From contig NZ_JBAFWZ010000016.1 in the NCBI RefSeq assembly GCF_036662795.1, positions 10,775 through 74,774 on the forward strand: a stretch of DNA of 64,000 nucleotides. Direction: 5' to 3'. Position numbers and translations under genes: made by a program. Positions 22,730 to 30,315 of the stretch are shown piece by piece. The notes below the pieces were generated by a model. It ran no database searches. It saw only the letters and a list, made by a program, of their open reading frames with translations, and was not told where the DNA came from. The first letter of the stretch is position 1, and each line of letters starts with the position of its first letter. Origin of the DNA: Lysinibacillus_B sp036662795 (GTDB taxonomy: Bacteria; Bacillota; Bacilli; Bacillales_A; Planococcaceae).

Positions 22730-23014
22730 TTATGCAGCAAATGGCATGATTAATGCTGGCACTAACGTCATAACTTGAGCAGCCTGTGCACATACGTCAG
22801 CTCCAAACATGATTAGTGCTGCTTGTGCCTCGCTATTAGTTACTCGAACCCAGCTCATAAATGTCTCAAGGTCGATTACCTTGCGACCGCACTCATACTT
22901 GCTCACATGTGACTGCGTGATGTTTAGCTCATGTGCCATTTCTTCCTGCGTGAGATTTGCACCCTCACGAAATTTCTTTAACACCTTTGAAAAATTCACG
23001 GATAAAGCTCCCAT
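22730..23014 (-). CDS. XRE-type regulator with hydrophobic C-terminus
   Basis: 94 residues. Residues ~10-60 are an HTH_3 domain (LTQEEMAHELNITQSHVSKYE). The C-terminal 35 residues are hydrophobic (AALIMFGADVCAQAAQVM to VPALIMPFAA), which could be a membrane or dimerisation helix. ATG 23014 follows GGGGGTGAGGG. It is likely an early phage transcription regulator. Direct repeats of TAGTCGA lie just upstream (23034-23060) and may be its operators. Confidence 0.75.
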   Translation of the reverse strand: MGALSVNFSKVLKKFREGANLTQEEMAHELNITQSHVSKYECGRKVIDLETFMSWVRVTNSEAQAALIMFGADVCAQAAQVMTLVPALIMPFAA

Positions 23015-23033
23015 GACCCTCACCCCCTCCCTG

Positions 23034-23168
23034 ATAGTCGAAAATGGACTATAGTCGATTATGGATTACTAACTAGTATTAAAATTGGATATTATAAGTT
23101 CATAAGCAAGTTAACTTGTTTATTGAGCAATTGCCCTTGCTCTTATAAGGTCGATTGCCCTCGACCTT
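23034..23168. promoter_or_regulatory. Repeat-rich intergenic region upstream of the XRE gene
   Basis: Contains two TAGTCGA copies separated by ~18 bp, the palindrome CAAGTTAACTTG (~23107-23118), and a hairpin ATAAGGTCGA with TCGACCTTAT that overlaps the stop of the upstream gene. No gene is seen. These are candidate operator and attenuator elements. Confidence 0.45.
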
Positions 23169-23517
23169 ATGCCCTTAACAACCGAAGGCTTTCCTGGTGC
23201 GTAACGTATATGCCCAATCGTTCATTCATGTACATGGCATTTTCGTCTTTCCATTTAAGTACTTGATCTCTTGGATAACGAGCTGTAACTGCATGACACT
23301 TAGGAAAGCCGTTCATACGTACTATTTTCTCAACAGTTGGTAATTCAACTTGAAATATTTGTGCAACATGTTCTTTTCTTAAAACTGGAGGCAAGGAGTG
23401 TTCAAATTTCATACTTTCTCTACAATCCTCCACACCTTGCTTATAAGCTTGTTGAAACATATCAATTAACTCCGCTTTAAGTAACTCCGCTTTTAATTCC
23501 TCGATGCTTAGATTCAT
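23167..23517 (-). CDS. Phage HTH/excisionase-like DNA-binding protein
   Basis: 116 residues. The C-terminal ~70 residues have LRKEHVAQIFQVELPTVEKI, then MNGFPKCHAVTARYPRDQVL and KWKDEN, the pattern of MerR/excisionase-like winged HTH domains in phages. The N-terminal helix (LSIEELKAELLKAELID) may dimerise. It is probably an early regulator; a role in excision is possible but the integrase is far away and on the other strand. Confidence 0.7.
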   Translation of the reverse strand: MNLSIEELKAELLKAELIDMFQQAYKQGVEDCRESMKFEHSLPPVLRKEHVAQIFQVELPTVEKIVRMNGFPKCHAVTARYPRDQVLKWKDENAMYMNERLGIYVTHQESLRLLRA

Positions 23518-23557
23518 GGATTTTCCTCCAATCTAAGGCGCTTGCCCAGCGCCTTCC

Positions 23558-23803
23558 TCATATATTTGAAATGTTGTCACTACGTTTTAGTTCATTGCTT
23601 GCATATTGTAGTACCTGAATAAGTTCATCGATTTCTTCGTAATCTAGGGAAAGCGTTACACCTATTTTTTCTTCGAAATTATTTTCAGACGTTTCGTGCA
23701 CCTCATTTAATTCGACTAAAGCAAATGCATTATCTTTATTGATATTTACTGCAATACCGAAAGAATCAGTTAGTAACTCTTGTTTTCGAAGCAACTCTTT
23801 CAT
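23558..23803 (-). CDS. Hypothetical phage protein, 81 residues
   Basis: An acidic small protein, MKELLRKQELLTDSFGIAV, with VTLSLDYEEIDELIQVLQYA at its C-terminal end. Its start overlaps the stop of the Rha gene by one base, so translation is coupled. No domain is recognised. Confidence 0.6.
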   Translation of the reverse strand: MKELLRKQELLTDSFGIAVNINKDNAFALVELNEVHETSENNFEEKIGVTLSLDYEEIDELIQVLQYASNELKRSDNISNI

Positions 23804-24576
23804 TAAGCACCCAACCCTTCTGCGTTAACTTTGTGTGCAATAGCCATTTCCTTAACAATGGCTAAGTAGATTTCTGTTAGACGAGTATCAGCTTCAATGA
23901 CAGTGATTTTATTAAAGTTTCGGATTTTACTCGGGGAGCAGATACCTCTCGCTTGAGCCTCTTTTTTAAGGTTCTCTAAGCGGACATTCAAACGGCATTT
24001 ACCTCGACTTTCTAATAACTCGTAACTCTCATTTCGCACTTTTCGGAACTGATCTCCTCCGCCTCTTGCGATTGCGATACGATTCAAAATAGCGCTAACC
24101 TTGTCCTTCCAACCTTCGATGTTTAGGGATACCACATCTGTAATGTTATCTTGTTGCTGCTCCAGTTTCGCTTGACGTTCCTCAACTGCGTTCAAACGGC
24201 GCTCTTGTTCAACACCCTGCTGGGCCATCATCGCAATAATTTCAGCTTGCGTAGGTTGTGGCATAGTGAAATTCGCTTTCTGCTGCTCTTCCATCTCGTT
24301 AAAGCGCTCAACATACTTAAACGCGAACTGTGTACCTTTTTCGCCTGTCATACGGGTAGCGTATAACTCGCAACCTTTTTTCGTAAGTAAGTAGCAAGGT
24401 TTAGCGCGATTAAGATTGTCTTGATAAGTATCTTCTATGAAGTAGTTGCCCACACTTTTGTGGTCATCTCCTAGATGTTCAAGGATTGTTTTAATATCAC
24501 GTAATACTTGGTCGTGTCTGCGCCCGACCATTTCGGCTACTTCCGTACTCGGGATATTTCTTGTTAATTGATTCAT
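23803..24576 (-). CDS. Rha-family phage antirepressor/regulator
   Basis: 257 residues. The N-terminal ~95 residues match the pRha domain: IPSTEVAEMVGRRHDQVLRD, then YQDNLNRAKPCYLLTKKGCEL and KYVERFNEME. The middle is a coiled coil (QGVEQERRLNAVEERQAKLEQQ), and the C-terminus has a KilA-C/ORF6C-like part (WKDKVSAILNRIAIARGGGD). It probably acts as an early regulator that relieves repression. It is the first large gene of the early leftward operon after cro. Confidence 0.88.
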   Translation of the reverse strand: MNQLTRNIPSTEVAEMVGRRHDQVLRDIKTILEHLGDDHKSVGNYFIEDTYQDNLNRAKPCYLLTKKGCELYATRMTGEKGTQFAFKYVERFNEMEEQQKANFTMPQPTQAEIIAMMAQQGVEQERRLNAVEERQAKLEQQQDNITDVVSLNIEGWKDKVSAILNRIAIARGGGDQFRKVRNESYELLESRGKCRLNVRLENLKKEAQARGICSPSKIRNFNKITVIEADTRLTEIYLAIVKEMAIAHKVNAEGLGA

Positions 24577-24617
24577 GATAAAACCTCCTGATTTTTATTA
24601 AAGGACTACCTCGTTTA

Positions 24618-24634
24618 CTGTCGAATATCGACAG
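24618..24634. promoter_or_regulatory. Perfect palindrome between divergent early genes
   Basis: CTGTCGA-ATA-TCGACAG, arms of 7 bp, lies in the 75-bp gap between the Rha gene and the plus-strand small gene. It is in the position of an operator for the divergent pair. Confidence 0.5.
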
Positions 24635-24651
24635 TGAGAGGAGGTGTAGTT

Positions 24652-24957
24652 ATGAAAACGAAAGTTACATTTAATGGATTTGATGATTTAATAGAGAAAT
24701 TAAAATCAGCGTCACCAGGAAAAACAAAATTAACTGATTTACTAAACGATGATTTTATGAAAGAAAACACTAGATTCGATTCTTTAGACGCTTTTGCAGA
24801 AGCATCACCGTTTAATTGGGATAACCAAGAAGCTTTTGAATCTATTCCAGAAGATGAGTTAGATAATTTCGTAAACGAAAATACTGATTTTTCTTCATGG
24901 AAAGAGATGGCTACAGAAGCTGCTAAGTTAATCGTTATTAAAAACTTAGGGTTGTGA
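24652..24957 (+). CDS. Small plus-strand phage protein, 101 residues
   Basis: Starts MKTKVTFNGFDDLIEKLKS at ATG 24652 with AGGAGGTGTAGTT upstream. Acidic and soluble (DNQEAFESIPEDELDNFVNE). It is one of the few plus-strand genes and could be expressed in the lysogen or controlled by the upstream palindrome. Its 3' end overlaps a convergent small gene by 12 nt. No family is recognised. Confidence 0.6.
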   Translation: MKTKVTFNGFDDLIEKLKSASPGKTKLTDLLNDDFMKENTRFDSLDAFAEASPFNWDNQEAFESIPEDELDNFVNENTDFSSWKEMATEAAKLIVIKNLGL

Positions 24958-25104
24958 TTCAGTCGTGATTTCTAATTTCTTTTGATTGATTTCATCAATT
25001 GTTAATTCCAATTGTTCCAAAAGGTTTGAGGCTTTTTGGAACAATTGAATTAACTCCTGAGAATTATGAATTCTAACATTAACGTTTATATCTTCTAATC
25101 CCAC
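24946..25104 (-). CDS. Small coiled-coil phage protein, 52 residues
   Basis: GTG start at 25104 with AGGAGGTGTAAAA upstream. It encodes GLEDINVNVRIHNSQELI followed by a heptad-rich helix (LFQKASNLLEQLELTIDEI). It overlaps the 3' end of the convergent plus-strand gene. It lies in the early operon between cro and rha. Its function is unknown; similar small proteins sit in this position in other Firmicute phages. Confidence 0.65.
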   Translation of the reverse strand: MGLEDINVNVRIHNSQELIQLFQKASNLLEQLELTIDEINQKKLEITTESQP

Positions 25105-25115
25105 TTTTACACCTC

Positions 25116-25337
25116 CTATGCTAGTTGTTTTTGTTCCTTAAAAGAACATTCATCTTCAAAAAAAATCGTCCAATCGAAATCCAGAGCATTGGCTATCTTT
25201 TTTGCTACTTCTACAGTAGGTGTCTTTAACCCTAGTTCGATTTTAGTGTAATAACTACGAGAAATTTCCGCAGCGTCAGCTACTTCGGATTGAGTTTTCA
25301 CTCTATTACTGCGTATTTCCTTAAGCCAATTTCTCAT
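25116..25337 (-). CDS. Cro-like XRE repressor
   Basis: 73 residues, MRNWLKEIRSNRVKTQSEV with the HTH DAAEISRSYYTKIELGLKT. Start ATG 25337 with AAGGGGG upstream. It is the first gene of the leftward early operon, divergent from the CI-like repressor. Its last codons, encoding CSFKEQK, contain a copy of the operator (25133-25147). By position and size it is the lytic Cro counterpart. Confidence 0.88.
   Translation of the reverse strand: MRNWLKEIRSNRVKTQSEVADAAEISRSYYTKIELGLKTPTVEVAKKIANALDFDWTIFFEDECSFKEQKQLA
25133..25147. promoter_or_regulatory. Intragenic copy of the immunity operator
   Basis: GTTCCTTAAAAGAAC differs from the intergenic operator GTTCCTTAAAGGAAC at one base. It lies inside the 3' end of the cro gene, ~220 bp from the main operator cluster. 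Confidence 0.6.
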
Positions 25338-25351
25338 ATTAACCCCCTTTC

Positions 25352-25477
25352 GTTCCTTAAAGGAACATTTCGTACTTTCATAATAAGTCACTTTAAGGAA
25401 CATGTCAACATATAACTTATACTTTTAGGAACATTTTTTATTTATCTCTTTAAGTTCCCGTTAGGAACACTTAGAAT
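25352..25477. promoter_or_regulatory. Immunity operator cluster and divergent promoters
   Basis: 15-bp operators GTTCC-N5-GGAAC: perfect arms at 25352-25366 and 25454-25468, weaker copies at 25387-25401 and 25418-25432. Leftward promoter TTGACA (25403-25408, complement), 17 nt, TATTAT (25380-25385), and rightward TTTAAG (25449), 17 nt, TAGAAT (25472-25477). One operator is centred in each spacer. This is the lysis-lysogeny switch. Confidence 0.8.
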
Positions 25478-25499
25478 GGCTATTATAGGAGGAATGAAA

Positions 25500-25916
25500 A
25501 TGAATAATTTTGCAAAGAGATTGAAAAATTGTAGAGAAAACTTAAAAAAATCAAATCCTCAATACACACAATCTTTTGTAGCTGAAAAAATTGGAGTGGC
25601 TCGTACTACGTATACTGCGTATGAAAACGGCACTAAAACTCCTCCGCCAGAAACATTATCTATAATAGCTAACTATTTCGATGTATCAGTCGATTACCTT
25701 TTAGGTAGAGACAAAGAAGAGAAGGACATTGCTAAACGAATGCAACAATTACGCAATGATCTCCAAAATGCTGAAGGACTTGCTTTTGATGGAGAACCTA
25801 TGTCTGATGAAGCTCGGGAATCTTTATTAGAGGCAATGGAATTTGGCGTTCGACTCGCAAAGAAAAATAACAAAAAGTTTATTCCGAAAAAATATAGAGA
25901 GAATAATGAAGAATAA
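25500..25916 (+). CDS. CI-like phage repressor (XRE)
   Basis: 138 residues. The N-terminal ~65 residues are an HTH_3 domain (SFVAEKIGVARTTYTAYEN), then VDYLLGRDKEEKD and a helical C-terminus with no peptidase motif. ATG 25500 is chosen over an ATG at 25494 because AGGAGG lies 7 nt before the former and only 1 before the latter. It is followed by an ImmA protease gene 20 nt later, so induction probably works by ImmA-type cleavage as in ICEBs1 rather than by RecA-driven self-cleavage. Confidence 0.88.
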   Translation: MNNFAKRLKNCRENLKKSNPQYTQSFVAEKIGVARTTYTAYENGTKTPPPETLSIIANYFDVSVDYLLGRDKEEKDIAKRMQQLRNDLQNAEGLAFDGEPMSDEARESLLEAMEFGVRLAKKNNKKFIPKKYRENNEE

Positions 25917-25936
25917 TACGATTTGAGGGGATTCGG

Positions 25937-26377
25937 ATGGGATGGATCAAGCAAAAAGTCGAGGGTTTATACAAAAAATATAAAACTCGAAACCCATTTA
26001 CGTTAGCGAAGTTGTTAAATATCCAAATCTTCTATTGGGACTTGCCAGAAGAAATTAGAGGATTTTATCAATATGAGAAGCGTAACAGATTTATTTTTAT
26101 CAATAGTAATTTAAGTTTAGAAGAGCAACTTGTTGTGTGTGCTCACGAACTTGGCCATGCTTTATTTCATAAAAACGTAAATACAACATTTATGAGCAAA
26201 AATACTTTTTTATCAGTAAGTAAAATCGAGCGTGAAGCCAATCGCTTTGCTGCTGAACTATTAATACCTGACGAAGATTTTAATGAACATAACAACATTT
26301 ACGACATTGCCTCTTTACGAGGTGTGCCAGTCGAATTAGTGAGATTGAAACACCAATGTAAAGAGGGTTTATTTTAA
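25937..26377 (+). CDS. immA: ImmA/IrrE-type metallopeptidase
   Basis: 146 residues. The zinc motif HELGH (70-74) and the third ligand in EREANRFAAELLIP identify the ImmA/IrrE family. In ICEBs1 and related phages it cleaves the CI-like ImmR repressor after DNA damage or signal. It lies just behind the repressor gene and before the integrase, the usual order. Start ATG after GAGGGGATTCGG. Confidence 0.93.
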   Translation: MGWIKQKVEGLYKKYKTRNPFTLAKLLNIQIFYWDLPEEIRGFYQYEKRNRFIFINSNLSLEEQLVVCAHELGHALFHKNVNTTFMSKNTFLSVSKIEREANRFAAELLIPDEDFNEHNNIYDIASLRGVPVELVRLKHQCKEGLF

Positions 26378-26417
26378 CTAAAAATGGAACATATATTCTA
26401 TTTTAGGAGTGACTTAC

Positions 26418-27593
26418 ATGGGTTATGTAAAGAAGTTAGAAAAAAATAAGTTTAAATTGATTGCTGACTTAGGTTATCGCGGTAAACGTCGTATACGTAA
26501 AACGCGTATTGTAGAAGCGAAGAACGAAAAAGAAGCGAACAGATTGCTCATCTTATTCGAAGAAGAGATGAAACAAAATAAGGATGTGTATTTTAGTGAC
26601 GTAGATTCTATAACGCTAAATGATTTGTATCCTCGATGGCGAGATAATTATGCCAAACAACATTACAGTGCTAGATCATTTAATGATAACTGCACCCACT
26701 TACAAAAACGTATCCTCCCTATTTTCGGTGATATGAAATTGAAAGATATAAAAAAAGTAGATGTAGTATTCTTTGTCGGGGATTTACAGAAAAGCAAACG
26801 TAGATTAGATGGTCTTGAAGGTGAGCTAGCCCCTTCTACTATCCATAATATATACAAAGCGTTTTCCAGTATTATGAGGGTTGCTGTTGAGTGGGAACTA
26901 ATAGAAGAAAGTCCATGCAAAAACATTAAGCTACCTAAATTGAAATACGAAGAAGGAACAGCATATAACGAGGATCAAGTGAGATTATTGTTCAAGAGGT
27001 TAAACTCACGGGAAAATGCTGAAAAAAGATTATTAGTTGAACTTGCTTTAGTGAGTGCAGCTCGACAAGGTGAGCTAGTAGCAATTGAAGAAAAGCATTT
27101 AAACACTGAAAATAACACACTGTTAATCGAACAGGCACTTGTAAACTTAACTGGTGAAGGTATTGCTGTTAAAGAAACTAAAGGAAAACGTAAACGTGTT
27201 GTTACTATCCCTCAAAATATCATGAATGATTTAGTTACATTAGCTGCAGTAAAAAAATATCAACTTAATACGGCTGGCGAAGAACGAGAATGGAAGGAAC
27301 ACAATTTTCTTTTTTCAAATGAATTAGGTAAACCTTATCGTCCAGATACAATAAGCCAATGGTGGGATCGTTTTATGAAACGTAATCCTGATTTACCTAG
27401 AATTCGATTTCATGATCTAAGGCATACCTCAGCTACCCTATTAATTCATGCTGGTGAACACCCGAAAGTAATTCAAGCACGTTTGGGTCACTCAAATATT
27501 ACAACAACAATGAATACCTATGGGCACCTTCTGCAAGAAACCGACCAAAGAGCAAGTACACACTTTGATAAGTTTTTTGGAGAAAAAGAATGA
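26418..27593 (+). CDS. int: Phage tyrosine integrase
   Basis: 391 residues. It has an N-terminal AP2-like arm-binding domain (~1-55), a SAM-like core-binding domain (~65-165) and a catalytic domain with R216, H332-x-x-R335, H358 and the nucleophile Y368 in TMNTYGH. It joins phage and host DNA at the 3' end of the tRNA-Arg gene, ~95 bp beyond its stop. ATG 26418 has TTAGGAGTGAC upstream; a GTG 3 codons earlier would fall in that site. Confidence 0.96.
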   Translation: MGYVKKLEKNKFKLIADLGYRGKRRIRKTRIVEAKNEKEANRLLILFEEEMKQNKDVYFSDVDSITLNDLYPRWRDNYAKQHYSARSFNDNCTHLQKRILPIFGDMKLKDIKKVDVVFFVGDLQKSKRRLDGLEGELAPSTIHNIYKAFSSIMRVAVEWELIEESPCKNIKLPKLKYEEGTAYNEDQVRLLFKRLNSRENAEKRLLVELALVSAARQGELVAIEEKHLNTENNTLLIEQALVNLTGEGIAVKETKGKRKRVVTIPQNIMNDLVTLAAVKKYQLNTAGEEREWKEHNFLFSNELGKPYRPDTISQWWDRFMKRNPDLPRIRFHDLRHTSATLLIHAGEHPKVIQARLGHSNITTTMNTYGHLLQETDQRASTHFDKFFGEKE

Positions 27594-27642
27594 TTTGGGC
27601 ACTCACTGGGCAACTATTAGGAATTTAAGTGAATATGAATAA

Positions 27643-27680
27643 ATATAAAAAGCCTTACAACCGTTGTGGCTGTAAGGCTT
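27643..27680 (-). terminator. Terminator downstream of tRNA-Arg
   Basis: AGCCTTACA and TGTAAGGCT (27651-27679). The T-run is on the minus strand, so it terminates the tRNA transcript. It lies on the prophage side of the att site and may also stop integrase transcripts. Confidence 0.8.
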
Positions 27681-27687
27681 AAGTTGA

Positions 27688-27761
<74 letters not shown>

Positions 27762-28020
27762 AAGTATGTTTTCCTAATAGAACTCTTAGGAAGACAATAT
27801 TTATTATATGTTCTTAAAATCAAAAAGTCAACATTAATTTTACTGTGTAGGGAAGGATTGCCTAGCTTCTTCTTGAAAGTATTTTATTATAAAATCTCTA
27901 TTTTATTTTGCGTTTTCAAACTCGCCTACTCGATTGAATATACACGAGGTTGTCCTGATTTTGCACTAGAATAGTAACAGAACAGGTTAGACTGTAAAAA
28001 ATGTCTAACCCGTTTGCACC
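27762..28020. other. Intergenic region between tRNA-Arg and yflJ-like gene
   Basis: AT-rich, no gene seen. The only clear element is the hairpin GGTTAGAC with GTCTAACC (27985-28010), listed as a terminator for the following minus-strand gene. The tRNA promoter must lie in the first 60 bp. Confidence 0.5.
27985..28010 (-). terminator. Terminator of yflJ-like gene
   Basis: GGTTAGAC and GTCTAACC, 8-bp stem, followed on the minus strand by TGTTCTGTT. It lies 10 nt after the stop codon. Confidence 0.6.
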
Positions 28021-28173
28021 TTAAGCTAACTCCTCTTTTACAACTAATTGAAAATACAAATTTCGCAGCTCTGATGTTCTGTAAAGTCCTAAGTGATTTC
28101 TGAATTGTGGGTGCTTTTTTACACCATTCGCCCGTAATTCCTTTACATACCAGCCTTTCGAGTACTTGTACAT
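28021..28173 (-). CDS. YflJ/DUF2639-like small host protein
   Basis: 50 residues. MYKYSKGWYVKELRANGVKK followed by HPQFRNHLGLYRTSELRNLY matches the small YflJ (DUF2639) proteins of Bacillaceae, which have the pattern KGWYVKELK..GI..HP...KLE.YKT..L..LY. The start ATG 28173 has GGGGACTGAGGA upstream. The function of the family is unknown. Confidence 0.75.
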   Translation of the reverse strand: MYKYSKGWYVKELRANGVKKHPQFRNHLGLYRTSELRNLYFQLVVKEELA

Positions 28174-28286
28174 TCCTCAGTCCCCTTCTACCCCTTTTTA
28201 TGAAAACTAAAGCTGTTTTCCGTACCTATCATATGCTGGAGAATTGTCTACATTACGTCTTCATCGAAAATTTTCAGAACAAAAAA

Positions 28287-28313
28287 CTCCCTACACTTTT
28301 ACTTTGTAGGGAG
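28287..28313 (-). terminator. Terminator of the rph-rdgB-yfcE operon
   Basis: CTCCCTACA and TGTAGGGAG with a T6 run on the minus strand, directly after the phosphodiesterase stop. Confidence 0.9.
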
Positions 28314-28319
28314 CACACA

Positions 28320-28823
28320 TTATCGTGAAAATTTTATAGATTCCAGTAATTCATTACGGTCAGTAAAGCATTGCACCTCATAGCCTTCTGCTGTTATTGT
28401 CACGACAACATAGCTCTTTTCAGCCCGACCTCTTGGCTTTAATAGGCTACCAGGGTTGATAAATAAAATACCATCCATCATTTCTGCACCTAGTAGATGC
28501 GAATGACCGAAGCAACAAATACTAGCTCCAGCTTCCTTCGCTCGATACGTGAGAGATAAAAGGGACGATTTCACATTAAATAAATGCCCATGTGTGACAA
28601 AAACCTTTGTAGCCCCGAGCGAGAATTCAAGCTCATTTTGGAAACGATCATCCGTCCGGTCACAGTTTCCACGCACTCGTTCAGTTCCTTGTAGGTAGGG
28701 ATGATCGTAAGGTAATTCACTATCTCCGCAGTGAACAACCGCATCTACATCCGTATGATATTGACGTACGCGGTTGATAACATCCGCATCTCCATGTGTA
28801 TCACTCATGACTAATAGCTTCAT
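28320..28823 (-). CDS. ysnB: YfcE/YsnB-type metallophosphodiesterase
   Basis: 167 residues. Calcineurin-like fold motifs: MSDTHGD (N-terminus), VHCGDSEL, VRGNCDR, VFVTHGHLF and CFGHSHLLG, which bind two metal ions. It hydrolyses phosphodiesters in vitro in this family; the natural substrate is not settled. ATG 28823 is chosen for GGAGGGACTGG upstream. It is the last gene of the operon rph-rdgB-ysnB, in the B. subtilis order. Confidence 0.92.
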   Translation of the reverse strand: MKLLVMSDTHGDADVINRVRQYHTDVDAVVHCGDSELPYDHPYLQGTERVRGNCDRTDDRFQNELEFSLGATKVFVTHGHLFNVKSSLLSLTYRAKEAGASICCFGHSHLLGAEMMDGILFINPGSLLKPRGRAEKSYVVVTITAEGYEVQCFTDRNELLESIKFSR

Positions 28824-28837
28824 AACCAGTCCCTCCA

Positions 28838-29431
28838 TTACTTCATTAGTGTAGGTAGTGTGGCAGCAAGCTTACGAATAGCATTCCCCCTGTGGGAAAT
28901 AGCACCCTTTTCCTCTGGCGTTAGCTCGGCCATTGCACGATTTAAATGTGGTACATAAAAAACAGGGTCATAGCCAAAGCCATTCGTTCCACGCTTTTCA
29001 TGCAGTATAACACCTTCACATGTGCCAAAAACTGTTGTTGTTGTGATGTTCGGGCCAGCAATTGCTAATGCACAGCAAAAACGAGCAGTACGTTCCGCTT
29101 CAGGTACATCCTTTAAATTTTCCAGCACCTTTACTATATTCGCCTCATCATCATGATCTCCTGCATAACGAGCGGAATAAACGCCAGGTTCGCCACCAAG
29201 GGCATCAACTGCTAAGCCTGAATCGTCTGCAATAACGATTGTTTGTAAGGCTCTAGCTAATGTTTCAGCCTTTAACACAGCATTTTCTTCAAAGGTTGTT
29301 CCTGTTTCCTCAATTTCCATTTCTGGCGCAACTTCAAACATTGTGACAACCTCATAGCCTAGAGGATGAAATAAAGCTTCGAAATCTTTTGCTTTTCCTT
29401 TATTTTTCGTAGCAATTACAACCTGCTTCAT
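28838..29431 (-). CDS. rdgB: XTP/dITP diphosphatase (RdgB/HAM1)
   Basis: 197 residues. VIATKNKGKAKDF at the N-terminus, ETGTTFEENAVLKAE, IADDSGLAVDALGGEPGVYS and GYDPVFYVP are the HAM1 family signatures. The enzyme removes non-canonical purine triphosphates such as dITP and XTP from the nucleotide pool. The gene starts one base after the stop of rph. Confidence 0.96.
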   Translation of the reverse strand: MKQVVIATKNKGKAKDFEALFHPLGYEVVTMFEVAPEMEIEETGTTFEENAVLKAETLARALQTIVIADDSGLAVDALGGEPGVYSARYAGDHDDEANIVKVLENLKDVPEAERTARFCCALAIAGPNITTTTVFGTCEGVILHEKRGTNGFGYDPVFYVPHLNRAMAELTPEEKGAISHRGNAIRKLAATLPTLMK

Positions 29432-30187
29432 TTACGCTTCCTCCTTCTTGCCGACTAGATTTGCTAGCTCTCCTAATGCCGCCTTCTGAGCTTGGATGAG
29501 CTTCGCGATTCCTTCCTCACCTAACGCTAATAGATCATTTAACTCCTCACGTGAGAATGTTGCTTCCTCGCCTGTTCCTTGTAGCTCAACGAAACGGCCC
29601 TCACCTGTCATGACAATATTCATATCTACTGCTGCATCTACATCCTCGATATAGTTTAAATCGAGCACGGCGCCGATTTCTTCAAGCATCCCTACACTCG
29701 TTGCAGCTAAATAATCCGTAATCGGAAATGTTGTAAATGGTTTTGTTTCAGCTAGCTTTGCAATCGCCTGTGTCATTGCTACAAAGGCCCCTGTAATTGA
29801 AGCTGTTCTTGTCCCGCCATCTGCTTGAATAACATCACAGTCAATCCAAACTGTTTTTTCGCCTAGCGCCTCTAAATCGACAACTGCACGTAAAGCACGT
29901 CCGATTAATCGTTGGATTTCCATCGTACGACCGTTCACTTTCCCACGTGAGGATTCACGCTGTGTACGCTGTGCAGTCGCTCTAGGGAGCATTGAATATT
30001 CTGCTGTAATCCAGCCCTTTCCTTGTCCTCGCAGGAAGCCTGGAACTTTATCTTCAATCGTTGCTGTGCAAATTACTTTCGTATTCCCTACAGTAATTAG
30101 GACAGAACCTTCTGGATGCATTAAATAATTATTTTCAATATGAACTGGACGTAATTCGTTTACAGCTCGGTTATCATGTCTTGTCAT
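29432..30187 (-). CDS. rph: RNase PH
   Basis: 251 residues. MTRHDNRAVNELRPVHI, VICTATIEDKVPGFLRGQGK, WITAEYSMLPRAT and a C-terminal VDAAVDMNIVMTG mark the phosphorolytic 3'-5' exoribonuclease that trims tRNA 3' ends. ATG 30187 has GAGGAGGTCAATT upstream. It heads the rph-rdgB-ysnB operon, as in B. subtilis. Confidence 0.96.
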   Translation of the reverse strand: MTRHDNRAVNELRPVHIENNYLMHPEGSVLITVGNTKVICTATIEDKVPGFLRGQGKGWITAEYSMLPRATAQRTQRESSRGKVNGRTMEIQRLIGRALRAVVDLEALGEKTVWIDCDVIQADGGTRTASITGAFVAMTQAIAKLAETKPFTTFPITDYLAATSVGMLEEIGAVLDLNYIEDVDAAVDMNIVMTGEGRFVELQGTGEEATFSREELNDLLALGEEGIAKLIQAQKAALGELANLVGKKEEA

Positions 30188-30284
30188 AATTGACCTCCTC
30201 TTACATTCGCGCACTTATCTTAACATAATTTTTACACGTAAGAAAGACACATCCTTACTAGCTATAGGCTAATCATATAAAAAA

Positions 30285-30309
30285 CTCGACCGATAAAATA
30301 TCGATCGAG
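30285..30309 (-). terminator. Terminator of racE
   Basis: CTCGATCGATA pairs with TATCGGTCGAG when read on the minus strand, followed by TTTTTTATATG, just after the racE stop. Confidence 0.85.
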
Positions 30310-30315
30310 CCCTTG

